This document shows, piece after piece, positions 17,614 through 26,165 of a stretch of 42,099 nucleotides of DNA. The DNA is from Methyloceanibacter sp. (lineage in GTDB: Bacteria > Pseudomonadota > Alphaproteobacteria > Rhizobiales > Methyloligellaceae). The stretch's first letter is position 1. Each line of letters begins with the position of its first letter. Made by a program: the position numbers and the translations under genes. The stretch covers positions 1 to 42,099 of the forward strand of contig JASJEH010000020.1 in NCBI GenBank assembly GCA_030064755.1. The letters run 5' to 3'. Under the pieces are notes generated by a model. That model was not told the DNA's origin, searched no databases, and saw only the letters and a program-made list of their open reading frames with translations.

Positions 17614-18720
17614 ATGAGTATTTCCGGCACACAATCTGTGGCGACCGAGCTGGACACATCAGACATGCCAAAGCGGCATGCTCGGGCCCTGCGCATCTGG
17701 CTCTCCATTGTTGCGCTTCTCGTCATCACCATGATCCTTGTTGGGGGTGCCACGCGCCTCACCGATTCCGGGCTATCCATCACTGAGTGGCAGCCTATTG
17801 TCGGCGCTATACCGCCTTTATCGCAAGCCGATTGGCAAGAGGCATTCGACGCCTACAAGCAAATCCCCGAATACACCCAGGTCAATCAAGGCATGGACTT
17901 GGAGGGTTTCAAGACGATCTATTGGTGGGAGTGGGGGCACCGCTTCCTGGGCCGCTTTATCGGGCTCGTCTTCTTCGTACCCTTCGTCGCGTTCTGGCTG
18001 TCTGGCTTTATCCCGCGGCCGTTGTTGCCGCACCTCATAGGGCTATTCGTCCTTGGCGGTCTTCAAGGGGCACTTGGCTGGTACATGGTCCAGAGTGGTC
18101 TCGTCGACCGAATTGACGTCAGCCAATACCGCCTGGCGGCGCATTTCGGCGTCGCGATCGTGATCCTTGGCTACACGCTCTGGCTCATTCTGAGCCTCGG
18201 CCGGCCCAAGCAAGAGCGGACCATCGCCAGTTCACCGGCAATCGTCGCAGGGCTCGTCCTGTTGCTCGTGTTTCTGCAGCTCATATCCGGCGCGTTCGTG
18301 GCGGGCATCGATGGCGGCATGGGGTTCAACACCTGGCCCCTCATGAACGGGGCCCTCATTCCGGCCGGGCTGGGCGCGGCGGAGCCTTGGTACCTCAACC
18401 CCTTCGAAAACCCGCTAACCGTGCAGTTCGACCACCGAATGCTGGGCTATGCGGTGGTGCTTGCCACCGTGTTTCAAGCCTGGTGGCTGGCGCGCAGGCC
18501 GGGCGGCGCTTACCTGCGCAGCAGTGCTACAGCCCTCGCATTCCTGTCCTTGCTCCAAGTCGTGCTTGGCATCTGGACCCTTCTGAGCTTCGTCCCAATC
18601 GAGCTGGGGCTCGCGCATCAAGCCGGCGCGATCGCGGTCTTCACGGCCGCGCTTTACCATCTCTGGCGCTGCGTGGCGGGTGAGCCTCGGCGCCGCAGTC
18701 AGACGGTAGCGAGCGCCTGA
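17614..18720 (+). CDS. ctaA: Heme A synthase (CtaA/COX15)
   Basis: The 368-residue inner-membrane enzyme oxidises the C8 methyl of heme O to the formyl group of heme A for aa3-type cytochrome oxidase. The alphaproteobacterial COX15-type pattern is clear: GGATRLTDSGLSITEWQPIVGAIPP after TM1, EWGHRFLGRFIG and DHRMLGY (heme-ligand histidine regions), GLVDRIDVSQYRLAAHFG, and GMGFNTWPLMNG, with about eight hydrophobic segments. The start is uncertain: ATG 17614 gives the usual length but has a poor ribosome site; TTG 17578 lies close behind AGGAG, and ATG 17665 is shorter. Its 3' end overlaps that of the convergent metY gene by 22 bases. Confidence 0.95.
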   Translation: MSISGTQSVATELDTSDMPKRHARALRIWLSIVALLVITMILVGGATRLTDSGLSITEWQPIVGAIPPLSQADWQEAFDAYKQIPEYTQVNQGMDLEGFKTIYWWEWGHRFLGRFIGLVFFVPFVAFWLSGFIPRPLLPHLIGLFVLGGLQGALGWYMVQSGLVDRIDVSQYRLAAHFGVAIVILGYTLWLILSLGRPKQERTIASSPAIVAGLVLLLVFLQLISGAFVAGIDGGMGFNTWPLMNGALIPAGLGAAEPWYLNPFENPLTVQFDHRMLGYAVVLATVFQAWWLARRPGGAYLRSSATALAFLSLLQVVLGIWTLLSFVPIELGLAHQAGAIAVFTAALYHLWRCVAGEPRRRSQTVASA

Positions 18721-19985
18721 TCCAGGTCGGCAATGATGTCCTCGACATCCTCCAGCCCGATCGACAGTCGGACCACATCCGCTCCGGCGCCGGCACGATC
18801 GCGCGCCTCGTCGCCAAGCTGACGGTGCGTCGTTGACGCCGGATGAATGATCAAGCTGCGCGTATCGCCAATATTGGCGAGATGGCTGAACAGCTGCACT
18901 TTGCCAACCAGGTCGATGCCGGCCTCGTATCCGCCCTTGAGACCGAAGGTGAAAACGGCCCCAGCGCCTTTCGGGGCATAGCGCTGAGCAAGCGCATTGA
19001 ATTCGTTGCCAGGAAGGCCTGCATAGTTCACCCATGCCACTTTATCGTGCGCCGAAAGCCATGACGCCACCTGCTTGGCATTGTCGCAATGGCGCTGCAT
19101 TCGAAGCGGCAAGGTTTCGATGCCGTTCAGGATCAAGAACGCATTCATCGGCGCGATCGCCGGACCAAGATCGCGCAGACCAAGGACGCGGCACGCGATG
19201 GCGAAGGCGAAATTGCCGAAGGTCTCGCCGAGCACCATGCCGTGGTAGCTCCCGCATGATTCCGAAAGCGTCGGGTAGCGGCCGCTGCCCATCCAGTCGA
19301 AGGTGCCGCAGTCCACAATCACGCCGCCCACGGAGTTACCGTGCCCGCCTAGAAATTTCGTGAGCGAGTGAACAATAATATCTGCGCCATATTGCTTAGG
19401 CTGCGTCAGGTACGGCGTAGCCAGCGTATTGTCGACGATAAACGGAACGCCCGCCTCCTTGGCGACCGCCGAGATCGCTTCAAGATCCGTGACGATCCCG
19501 CCCGGGTTTGCGATCGACTCGACGAAGATCGCGCGCGTCTTCGGCGTCACGGCGGCTCGGAAGGCCGCCGCATCCGTGGTATCCGCCCACTTCACATGCC
19601 AATCGAATTTTCTGAAGGCTTCGCCGAACTGGTTGATCGATCCGCCGTAGAGCTGGCGCGCGGCGATAAATTCGGCACCCGGTTCCATCAGCGTATGGAA
19701 GACAATGGCCTGGGCCGCGTGACCGGAGGCCACGGCGAGGGCCGCGGTGCCGCCCTCAAGGGCCGCAAGGCGCTCTTCGAGAACCGCCTGGGTGGGGTTC
19801 ATGATCCGCGAATAGATGTTGCCAAAGGCTTCGAGGTTGAAGAGTGAGGCCGCGTGATCCACGTCATCGAACACGAAGGATGTCGATTGATAAATCGGCG
19901 TTACGCGTGCGCCCGTCGAGGCGTCCGGCTGTGCGCCGGCGTGAATCGCGAGTGTGTTGAAACCAGGCGTACGCTCTTCCGACAT
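18699..19985 (-). CDS. metY: O-acetylhomoserine aminocarboxypropyltransferase (sulfhydrylase)
   Basis: The 428-residue PLP enzyme of the Cys/Met metabolism family joins O-acetylhomoserine with sulfide (or methanethiol) to give homocysteine (or methionine). Its N-terminus (GFNTLAIHAGAQPD), the long GNIYSRIMNPT motif, and Lys210 in VHSLTKFLGGHGN (Schiff base) place it with MetY; 428 residues also fits. The ATG at 19985 follows AAAGGAGGAAAGC, a near-ideal ribosome site, so the earlier in-frame start at 20012 is rejected. Homoserine dehydrogenase, which supplies the precursor, is 7.4 kb away. The leader does not show a SAM-II riboswitch that I could recognise. Confidence 0.93.
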   Translation of the reverse strand: MSEERTPGFNTLAIHAGAQPDASTGARVTPIYQSTSFVFDDVDHAASLFNLEAFGNIYSRIMNPTQAVLEERLAALEGGTAALAVASGHAAQAIVFHTLMEPGAEFIAARQLYGGSINQFGEAFRKFDWHVKWADTTDAAAFRAAVTPKTRAIFVESIANPGGIVTDLEAISAVAKEAGVPFIVDNTLATPYLTQPKQYGADIIVHSLTKFLGGHGNSVGGVIVDCGTFDWMGSGRYPTLSESCGSYHGMVLGETFGNFAFAIACRVLGLRDLGPAIAPMNAFLILNGIETLPLRMQRHCDNAKQVASWLSAHDKVAWVNYAGLPGNEFNALAQRYAPKGAGAVFTFGLKGGYEAGIDLVGKVQLFSHLANIGDTRSLIIHPASTTHRQLGDEARDRAGAGADVVRLSIGLEDVEDIIADLDQALATV

Positions 19986-20101
19986 GCTTTCCTCCTTTGT
20001 GCAGCCCTTCACTCCCGCGCATTGGGGGCGGGGCGACCTTAGGGGATCGAGGCTTCCGCGTCTCCTGTTTTGAGCATGTCTGCGTACGGAAGAGTTACCC
20101 G

Positions 20102-20623
20102 CTATGTATTACGGCGCAAGGATCGCTGTTGGCCACCCGAAGCTGAGAGGATGGCGCGCTTGCTCGACAAGGTGCGGGAGTTTACACCGGCCCAACCGAT
20201 CTCGCCTGCTAGCCGTCCGTACTCAATTTTGGGGCAGCGGTTCATTACGACCCTGAGCCCCGCATCTTCAGCGAGACGCGCCGCTTCGTCATTTCGCACG
20301 CCGATCTGCATCCAGACCACTTTCGCGCCAATACGGATAGCCTCTTGTGTGATGCCCAGTGCAGCATCGGAGCTACGGAAGATGTCGACCACATCGACAG
20401 GCCGATCCATATCCAAAAGGGACGCGCTCACCTTGCGATCCACAATGGTCTTGCCTGCAAAACCCGGGTTCACAGGGATGACGTCGTAGCCCTTGGCCAG
20501 GAGGTACTTCATGACGAAGTAACTCGGCCTCGTGGGCTTCGCACTTGCACCCACCACGGCGAACGACCTCTGGCTCAAAAGGATGTCGCGGATATAGGCG
20601 TCCGGATAGCTGTCGTGGTTCAT
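20102..20623 (-). CDS. CoA-binding domain protein (YccU/CoA_binding_2 type)
   Basis: The 173-residue protein starts at ATG 20623 and is a single Rossmann-like CoA-binding fold: RSFAVVGASAKPTRPSY (nucleotide loop), VIPVNPGFAGKTI, VDVVDIFRSSD, VWMQIGVRNDEAA and NRCPKIEYGRL, the standard series of the YccU family. These resemble the CoA-binding half of succinyl-CoA synthetase, but their substrate is unknown. It lies 19 bases downstream of the crotonase gene and upstream of metY on the same strand, so the three may share a transcript. Confidence 0.87.
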   Translation of the reverse strand: MNHDSYPDAYIRDILLSQRSFAVVGASAKPTRPSYFVMKYLLAKGYDVIPVNPGFAGKTIVDRKVSASLLDMDRPVDVVDIFRSSDAALGITQEAIRIGAKVVWMQIGVRNDEAARLAEDAGLRVVMNRCPKIEYGRLAGEIGWAGVNSRTLSSKRAILSASGGQQRSLRRNT

Positions 20624-20642
20624 TGGTTCCAGCTGCTCAGAA

Positions 20643-21440
20643 TCAACGCGGCCATTTCGGCTCCCGCTTATCCAGGAAGGCGCCGATACCTTCTTCGGCT
20701 TCCGCGTCCAGCATGTTCTCCACCATGACGTTGGCGGCGTAACGATAGGCCTCGTCGAGCGGTAGCTCGGCCTGGCGGTAGAATGCTTCCTTGCCAATCT
20801 TCAACGTGCGAGACGGCTTGCTCGCGATTGTACGGCCAAACCCAACCGCTTGATTGACGACCTCGTCCGCTGGGACGACGCGATTGAGGAGCCCTAGTCG
20901 AAGCGCATCCTCGGCCCCCACCATTTCGCCTGAGAGCAGCATCTCCATCGCGGCCTTTCGGGACAGATTGCGGCTCAGCGCCACCATGGGTGTCGAACAA
21001 AACAATCCAATGTTGACCCCAGGCGTTGCAAATCGGGCATCCGTAGCCGCCACGGCGAGGTCGCAACTCGCCACGAGCTGACAACCGGCTGCGGTCGCAA
21101 TGCCATTCACGGCGGCGATTACGGGCTTTGGGAGGCGCACGATGGCCAACATCATCTCCGCGCATGTCCGCATGGTCTCCGTATAAAAGGCGCGCCCCTT
21201 GTCGGGATCGTTACGGTGCGCCGTCATTTCCTTGAGATCGTGGCCCGAAGAGAAGGCTGGACCAGCCCCGGTCAGAACAACCGCGCGGACTGTGTCGGTC
21301 GCCGCCGCGTCGGCAAGGGCGTTCTTGACGGCCGTCATGAGGTCCATCGAGAGGCAATTGCGGGCCTTGGGGCGATTGAGGGTGAGGACCCGAACGGCAT
21401 CTTTGTCTTCAGTCAGAAGGACACTGCAATCGTCACTCAT
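20643..21440 (-). CDS. Enoyl-CoA hydratase/isomerase family protein, ECHDC3-like, lacking catalytic glutamates
   Basis: The ATG at 21440 follows GAGGG and gives 265 residues with the crotonase fold. The oxyanion-hole segments SSGHDLKEM and GIATAAGCQLVASCD are present. At the two positions where rat enoyl-CoA hydratase has catalytic Glu144 and Glu164, this protein has Gln121 (GCQL) and Gly141 (TPGVNIG). The block GVNIGLFCSTPMVALSR is very close to that of human ECHDC3, another member without the glutamates. It probably binds an acyl-CoA but is not a normal hydratase; its reaction is unknown. The CoA-binding protein gene follows 19 bases later. Confidence 0.9.
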   Translation of the reverse strand: MSDDCSVLLTEDKDAVRVLTLNRPKARNCLSMDLMTAVKNALADAAATDTVRAVVLTGAGPAFSSGHDLKEMTAHRNDPDKGRAFYTETMRTCAEMMLAIVRLPKPVIAAVNGIATAAGCQLVASCDLAVAATDARFATPGVNIGLFCSTPMVALSRNLSRKAAMEMLLSGEMVGAEDALRLGLLNRVVPADEVVNQAVGFGRTIASKPSRTLKIGKEAFYRQAELPLDEAYRYAANVMVENMLDAEAEEGIGAFLDKREPKWPR

Positions 21441-21585
21441 CGAAACCCTCACTTGGCTGTTTCTCTATGCCGGGAACCCGCATATATGAATTGGCGGAAA
21501 AGACACGCAGATTCAGTTGTTTCATCAGCGGTATTTTAATACCACATTCTTAAACAACTGATATTAAGTAACAAATTGAATTCGC

Positions 21586-21614
21586 TTGACCGACCCGACC
21601 GCAGCCGCTAGAAG
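21586..21614 (+). promoter_or_regulatory. Sigma70-type promoter of rplM-rpsI
   Basis: TTGACC (21586-21591) and TAGAAG (21609-21614) are separated by exactly 17 bases, 39 bases before the rplM ATG. The region just upstream (21530-21580) is strongly AT-rich, like an UP element. This is the expected site for a housekeeping ribosomal-protein promoter. The transcription start would be near 21621. Confidence 0.65.
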
Positions 21615-21653
21615 CGCCGATCTTTTGGTTGAGACGCAAGAGTGACGCGAACC

Positions 21654-22118
21654 ATGAAAACCTATTCTGCCACCCCCAAGGACATCGAAAAGTCCTGGGT
21701 TCTGATTGACGCCAGCGGCCTTGTGGTGGGCCGACTCGCGGCGCTCATTGCGACGCGGCTGCGCGGCAAGCATAAGCCGAGCTATACGCCCCATATGGAC
21801 GATGGCGACAACATCATCGTCATCAATGCTGGCGATGTGATCTTCACGGGCAATAAGCGGGCCGATAAGACCTACTACTGGCACACCGGCCATCCGGGCG
21901 GCATTAAGAGCCGGACCCCCGAGAAGATCCTCGAAGGCAAGCATCCCGAGCGCGTGCTGCAAAAGGCCGTGGAGCGCATGCTCCCACGCGGCCCGCTCGC
22001 CCGTCAGCAGATGAAGAACCTCAAAGTCTATGCAGGTCCCGATCATCCCCACGAGGCGCAAAACCCGACGCCATTGGATGTCGCCGCCCTGAACACGAAG
22101 AACGCAAGGAGCGCCTAA
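21654..22118 (+). CDS. rplM: 50S ribosomal protein L13
   Basis: The 154-residue product from ATG 21654 begins [20 protein letters not shown] and contains [20 protein letters not shown] and the GMLPRGPL-like block [21 protein letters not shown], all diagnostic of L13. The extra C-terminal residues compared with E. coli (142) are usual in alphaproteobacteria. A GTG at 21642 would add four residues and is less likely. It forms the standard rplM-rpsI operon with rpsI 5 bases downstream. Confidence 0.98.
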   Translation: MKTYSATPKDIEKSWVLIDASGLVVGRLAALIATRLRGKHKPSYTPHMDDGDNIIVINAGDVIFTGNKRADKTYYWHTGHPGGIKSRTPEKILEGKHPERVLQKAVERMLPRGPLARQQMKNLKVYAGPDHPHEAQNPTPLDVAALNTKNARSA

Positions 22119-22123
22119 GAGCC

Positions 22124-22609
22124 ATGAGCGAAACCAATACGCTAGAAGATCTGGCTCAGTTGCAGACCGAGGGCGATGCCCCCGAAGTGGAGCAGCGTGT
22201 CTACGAGCGCAAGGTCGACGATCTGGGCCGCGCCTATGCAACCGGCAAGCGGAAAGACGCCGTTGCCCGGGTCTGGGTCAAGCAGGGCCCTGGAAACATC
22301 ACCGTCAACGGCAAGGACCACTCGGCCTATTTCGCCCGTCCAGTCCTGCAGATGATCCTGAAGCAGCCCCTGGTGACTGCGGATCGGGAAGGCCAGATCG
22401 ACGTGGTCTGCACCGTTTCCGGTGGCGGCCTCTCGGGACAAGCCGGCGCCGTGCGCCACGGCATCTCGAAGGCGCTGACGCATTTCGAACCCGAGCTGCG
22501 CAGCGTGCTCAAAAAGGCTGGGTTCCTAACCCGCGATGCCCGTACGGTCGAACGTAAGAAATACGGTAAGGCCAAGGCCCGCCGTAGCTTCCAGTTCTCC
22601 AAGCGCTAG
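22124..22609 (+). CDS. rpsI: 30S ribosomal protein S9
   Basis: The 161-residue product has an acidic N-terminal extension (about 30 residues, common in alphaproteobacteria), then the S9 core: [39 protein letters not shown], and the end [24 protein letters not shown], whose basic tail reaches the ribosomal P site. The ATG at 22124 follows AAGAGCC, 5 bases after the rplM stop. A strong terminator follows 29 bases after the stop. Confidence 0.98.
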   Translation: MSETNTLEDLAQLQTEGDAPEVEQRVYERKVDDLGRAYATGKRKDAVARVWVKQGPGNITVNGKDHSAYFARPVLQMILKQPLVTADREGQIDVVCTVSGGGLSGQAGAVRHGISKALTHFEPELRSVLKKAGFLTRDARTVERKKYGKAKARRSFQFSKR

Positions 22610-22637
22610 TTTCTCGCACGCTTGTTCTGAATTGTTG

Positions 22638-22670
22638 CGGGAGAGGGGCGCTGCCTCTCTCCCGTTTTTC
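22638..22670 (+). terminator. Rho-independent terminator after rpsI
   Basis: A stem of eight to nine pairs (CGGGAGAGG with CTCTCTCCCG) around a short GC loop spans 22638-22664 and is followed by TTTTTCGTTTT. It lies 28 bases after the rpsI stop and ends the ribosomal operon before argC. Confidence 0.85.
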
Positions 22671-22724
22671 GTTTTGAGCCGTTAGACCCCGTCACTCGTG
22701 GGGCAACATCACTGGGACTTAAAC

Positions 22725-23774
22725 ATGGCCAGTCCACAGACCATTCGGGCCGCTGTACTTGGCGCTTCCGGCTATACGGGCGCCGATCTCATCCGGCTTG
22801 CGGCTAGGCATCCCAACATCGAGATCACCGCCTTGATCGCGAAGGCCCATGCAGGCCAGCCGCTCGCCAAGGTCTATCCGCACTTCGCAAGCCTTGATCT
22901 TCCGGCACTCGTCACCTCCGACGAGGTCGATTGGGGTACGGTCGACGTGGCCTTTTGCGGCCTGCCGCACGGCACAGCCCATAGCGAGATCGCGAAGTTA
23001 CCCGAGCACGTCAAAGTCATCGACATGTCCGCCGACTTCCGTCTGCGGGACCTAGAGACCTATGCCCAATGGTATGGCGGCGAGCATGGCGCGCCAGAAC
23101 TCGCGAATGGCGCCGTCTACGGACTAACGGAGCACTATCGCGACGCGATCGCGCAGGCCCGGCTCGTGGCGTGCCCCGGCTGTTACCCGACCGCCGTGCT
23201 CCTGGCCCTTTTGCCGCTCGCCAAGGACGGCCTCATCACGGCACACGACATCATCATTGATGCAAAGTCCGGCGTGTCCGGGGCAGGCCGGTCGCTGAAG
23301 CAGAACATTCTGTTCTCCGAGGCGGGCGAGGGGCTCTCCCCCTACGGTGTGGGAACACATCGGCATGTGCCCGAAATCGAGCAAGAGCTTGGCGCCGCAA
23401 CAGGCGACGCTGTTGTCGTGAACTTCACGCCGCACCTCATCCCGATGACACGGGGCGAGCTCTGCACGTGCTATGTCCAGCTCGCGAACGGCACGACAGC
23501 CGACGATATTCGCCGGGGGCTAAGCGACGCTTATGCCAGTGATGCCTTCGTGCGCGTGGTAGAGGAGGGCGTCATTCCCGCAACTCAGCATGTCCGTGGG
23601 TCGAACTACTGCCATATCGGCGTCTTCGCCGACCGGATACCCGGACGCGCGATCGTGATCTCAACGATCGACAATCTGGTGAAAGGGTCGGCTGGGCAGG
23701 CCCTGCAGAACTTCAACGTGATGCATGGTCTCAATGAGACCACCGCGTTGGAGCAATTGCCGCTCTTCCCGTAA
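22725..23774 (+). CDS. argC: N-acetyl-gamma-glutamyl-phosphate reductase
   Basis: This 349-residue enzyme carries out the third step of arginine synthesis, the NADPH-dependent reduction of N-acetylglutamyl phosphate to the semialdehyde. The N-terminal AVLGASGYTGADLIRL binds NADP, Cys153 in VACPGCYPTAVL is the catalytic nucleophile, and GVSGAGRS and HRHVPEIEQEL are family blocks; the length fits the long (type 1) ArgC. ATG 22725 is taken as the start; a GTG at 22698 would add nine non-conserved residues. It converges with phaC, leaving 25 bases. Confidence 0.97.
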   Translation: MASPQTIRAAVLGASGYTGADLIRLAARHPNIEITALIAKAHAGQPLAKVYPHFASLDLPALVTSDEVDWGTVDVAFCGLPHGTAHSEIAKLPEHVKVIDMSADFRLRDLETYAQWYGGEHGAPELANGAVYGLTEHYRDAIAQARLVACPGCYPTAVLLALLPLAKDGLITAHDIIIDAKSGVSGAGRSLKQNILFSEAGEGLSPYGVGTHRHVPEIEQELGAATGDAVVVNFTPHLIPMTRGELCTCYVQLANGTTADDIRRGLSDAYASDAFVRVVEEGVIPATQHVRGSNYCHIGVFADRIPGRAIVISTIDNLVKGSAGQALQNFNVMHGLNETTALEQLPLFP

Positions 23775-23799
23775 CCTGCGAGGACGGCGGAACCGCCCG

Positions 23800-25656
23800 T
23801 TACTGCTGGGACTTCACATACGAGCCTGGTGCATCCTCAATCGGCGAGAACGGTCCGGATGAAGCATCGCGGGCAGGAACCTTTTCGCCCGAGAGGTCTT
23901 CAAGCCAGGCCGCCCAGTCCGGCCACCATGATCCTGGCGTTTCGGATGCCGTCTCGATCCACGCCTCAAGCGTCTCGGCCGGTTCGCCAGTCCAATACTG
24001 ATACTTCCTCTTGGCGGGCGGATTCACAACGCCGGCGATATGCCCGGAACCCGCCATAACGTGACGCACGTCGCCTCCGAACAACTTGCTACCGCGGTAG
24101 ACCGAGGCGGCAGGCGCGATATGGTCTTCACGTGTGAAGAGCTCGTAGATGGGAATGTTGATCTTCGAGAGATCGAGCTTCACGCCGGTTAACTCCATCT
24201 CACCCTTGCTGAGACGGTTCTCGTGATAAAACTCGCGCAGATAGAAGGCGTGATTTGCAGCCGGCATGCGCGTGGAATCCGCATTCCAGAATAGCAGATC
24301 GAAGGGGAAGGGTTTCTTGCCTAAGAGATAGTTGTTCACGACATAGGGCCAAATCAGGTCCCTCGGCCGCAACATGTTGAACACAGCCGCCATGCGCGAA
24401 CCATCCAGATAGCCGCGCTCCGCCATCATCTCTTCGAGCGAATTCAGCTGCGCATCGTCGATGAACATCAACAGATCGCCAGCCTCGGTGAAATCGACCT
24501 GTGCGGTCAGGAACGTCGCCGACGCAATCCGGTCATCGCCCTTCGCCGCACAATAGGCCAATGTCGAGGCCAGCAACGTGCCGCCCACGCAATAGCCCAT
24601 GAGGTTCACGTGGTGCAGCCCAAGTTGCCGGTTCACGACCTCTACGGCTTTGAGGATGCCCTCATGCATGTAGTCCTCAAACGTCTTGCGCGCGAGCTTC
24701 TCGTCGGGATTGACCCACGAGATCATGAAGACGGTGAAGCCCTGATCTACGGCATACTTGACGAGGGACTTTTCCGGTTTGAGGTCGAGGATGTAGTACT
24801 TGTTGATCCAAGGCGGTGCGATGATCAGCGGCGTCTTAGAAACTTGCTCCGTCGTCGGCTCATATTGAATGAGCTGGATGAGATCGTTCTGGAAGATCAC
24901 CTTGCCGGGCGTGATCGCCAAGTCCCGGCCGACTTCGAAGGCCGACAGATCGGTTTGGCTGACACGCAACAGCTCCTTAGACTGATCGATGTCCTCCGCC
25001 AGCAGAGCCATGCCCTGGACCAAATTCTCGGCATTCGTGGCAAGCGTCGTCCGCACGACCTCGGGGTTGGTGAAGGGGTTGTTTGAAGGCGATAGGGCCG
25101 ACAGCACTTGTTCAAGATAGAACAACGCTTTCCTTCGGGTCCGATCGTCGACGCCTTCGGCGTTCTCAGTAATGTCCTCCGCCCAACGCGAGGTAATAAG
25201 ATAGGCCTGCTTCCAGAAGTCGAAGTACTGGTTCTCCGACCAGCCGGGGTCCTTGAATCGGTTGTCGCCGGGCTCGGGCTCGGCAACAGGCTCGACCTCC
25301 TCACCAAGAAACTTGCGGACCGAGCGTCCCCAAAGATCGGCATAACTGTGTAGCAGTTCGCCTTGGGCTGCCGCGAGCTTGCCGGGGTTCGTCGCCCAGG
25401 CTTGTGCGACCGAGCCGAATGTCTTGGCGGCCTCGCCAACCTCCGAGGCCATGCTATAGGGGCTGTTGCCGTTCGACGCGTGGCGCTCGGCCAAGGAAGA
25501 GGCGACTTTGGCGCCCTGATCAAACAAGCGCACCATGTTCTTGGCGAACTCGTCGAAATTCACGGAGTCCTGCCCGGCGCCCTCTGCCTTTTCGCTCTTT
25601 TTTTGGCCCTTCGCGCCTCCGGAGCCTTGTTTTCCGTCCCGATCATCGTCACGCAT
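23800..25656 (-). CDS. phaC: Class I poly(3-hydroxyalkanoate) synthase
   Basis: The 618-residue enzyme polymerises (R)-3-hydroxyacyl-CoA into PHA granules. The catalytic triad is visible: Cys356 in GYCVGG (lipase-box-like), Asp511 in REDHIAP and His539 in GSGHIAG. The N-terminal PhaC domain (NPFTNPEVVRTTLATNAENLV) and PPWINKYYILDL are typical of class I. The first 30 residues are a charged Lys/Gly/Glu-rich low-complexity extension. ATG 25656 has GAGGG about eight bases upstream. No phaA, phaB or phasin gene is in the window. It is divergent from the small lipoprotein gene, with 155 bases between. Confidence 0.97.
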   Translation of the reverse strand: MRDDDRDGKQGSGGAKGQKKSEKAEGAGQDSVNFDEFAKNMVRLFDQGAKVASSLAERHASNGNSPYSMASEVGEAAKTFGSVAQAWATNPGKLAAAQGELLHSYADLWGRSVRKFLGEEVEPVAEPEPGDNRFKDPGWSENQYFDFWKQAYLITSRWAEDITENAEGVDDRTRRKALFYLEQVLSALSPSNNPFTNPEVVRTTLATNAENLVQGMALLAEDIDQSKELLRVSQTDLSAFEVGRDLAITPGKVIFQNDLIQLIQYEPTTEQVSKTPLIIAPPWINKYYILDLKPEKSLVKYAVDQGFTVFMISWVNPDEKLARKTFEDYMHEGILKAVEVVNRQLGLHHVNLMGYCVGGTLLASTLAYCAAKGDDRIASATFLTAQVDFTEAGDLLMFIDDAQLNSLEEMMAERGYLDGSRMAAVFNMLRPRDLIWPYVVNNYLLGKKPFPFDLLFWNADSTRMPAANHAFYLREFYHENRLSKGEMELTGVKLDLSKINIPIYELFTREDHIAPAASVYRGSKLFGGDVRHVMAGSGHIAGVVNPPAKRKYQYWTGEPAETLEAWIETASETPGSWWPDWAAWLEDLSGEKVPARDASSGPFSPIEDAPGSYVKSQQ

Positions 25657-25811
25657 TCAAATGCCCTCGATCTCTCTCCCCACGACCACACTTCCGCCGT
25701 GATGTCGAAGCGTGCTTTAGCCAGCTTTCGTTGGACTTGTCATTGTGCTATGCAATATAGCGATTTGGCGGCTGTGTCCGCCAGGGGAAACTCCATTAGG
25801 CCAGTATTGTA

Positions 25812-26051
25812 GTGAAGATTTCTCAGCCAGCTTACGGGCTGATGGCCGTGCTGTCCGTCATCCTTTTGTCCGGATGTGCGAGCAGTTTGCCAGATCAGGG
25901 CCCTCTGCAGCGGTTCAGCGACGCTATTCGCAGCTACGACAACACGCTCACAAAGTCCGAGCGTGATGCCGCGATCTCGGAACTGAAGGACGATAAGGAC
26001 CGCCAGCAGGCTCAGGTCGAACAGGTAAAAAGCGCTCCGAAAACCAACTAG
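25812..26051 (+). CDS. Small lipoprotein, unknown function
   Basis: The 79-residue product starts at GTG 25812 and carries a lipoprotein signal with lipobox LLSGC (Cys22). The mature 57 residues are hydrophilic, with a probable single helix (SDAIRSYDNTLTKSERDAAISELKDDKD). I do not recognise a family. Similar one-helix lipoproteins occur in many Hyphomicrobiales. It is divergent from phaC and 114 bases upstream of the aminotransferase gene; a hairpin in that gap suggests separate transcription. Confidence 0.72.
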   Translation: MKISQPAYGLMAVLSVILLSGCASSLPDQGPLQRFSDAIRSYDNTLTKSERDAAISELKDDKDRQQAQVEQVKSAPKTN

Positions 26052-26092
26052 AATCAACGAAAATCGCACGAAGGTACTGGTCCGAGGTGCTT

Positions 26093-26130
26093 GCCCGGAA
26101 GGGCCATTTCGTGGTTCAACTCCGGGCTTT
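26093..26130 (+). terminator. Hairpin after small lipoprotein, possible terminator
   Basis: GCCCGGA (26093-26099) pairs with TCCGGGC (26121-26127) across a 21-base loop and is followed by a short TTTC. The position between the lipoprotein stop and the next gene fits a terminator or attenuator, but the T-run is weak and the loop is large. Confidence 0.35.
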
Positions 26131-26165
26131 CAAAACTTAAAGTGATCGGGTGGGGATAACCGTCC

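Noticed and set aside
19986-20101. SAM-II or related riboswitch upstream of metY
   Set aside because: The 116-base leader was read for the pseudoknot pattern of SAM-II and for SAM/SAH-type elements; no convincing conserved core was found. A covariance-model search would settle it.
23778-23796. Inverted repeat between the convergent argC and phaC genes
   Set aside because: The GGCGG/CCGCC arms are only two bases apart, too close for a normal hairpin loop, and no T-run follows; too weak to list as a terminator.
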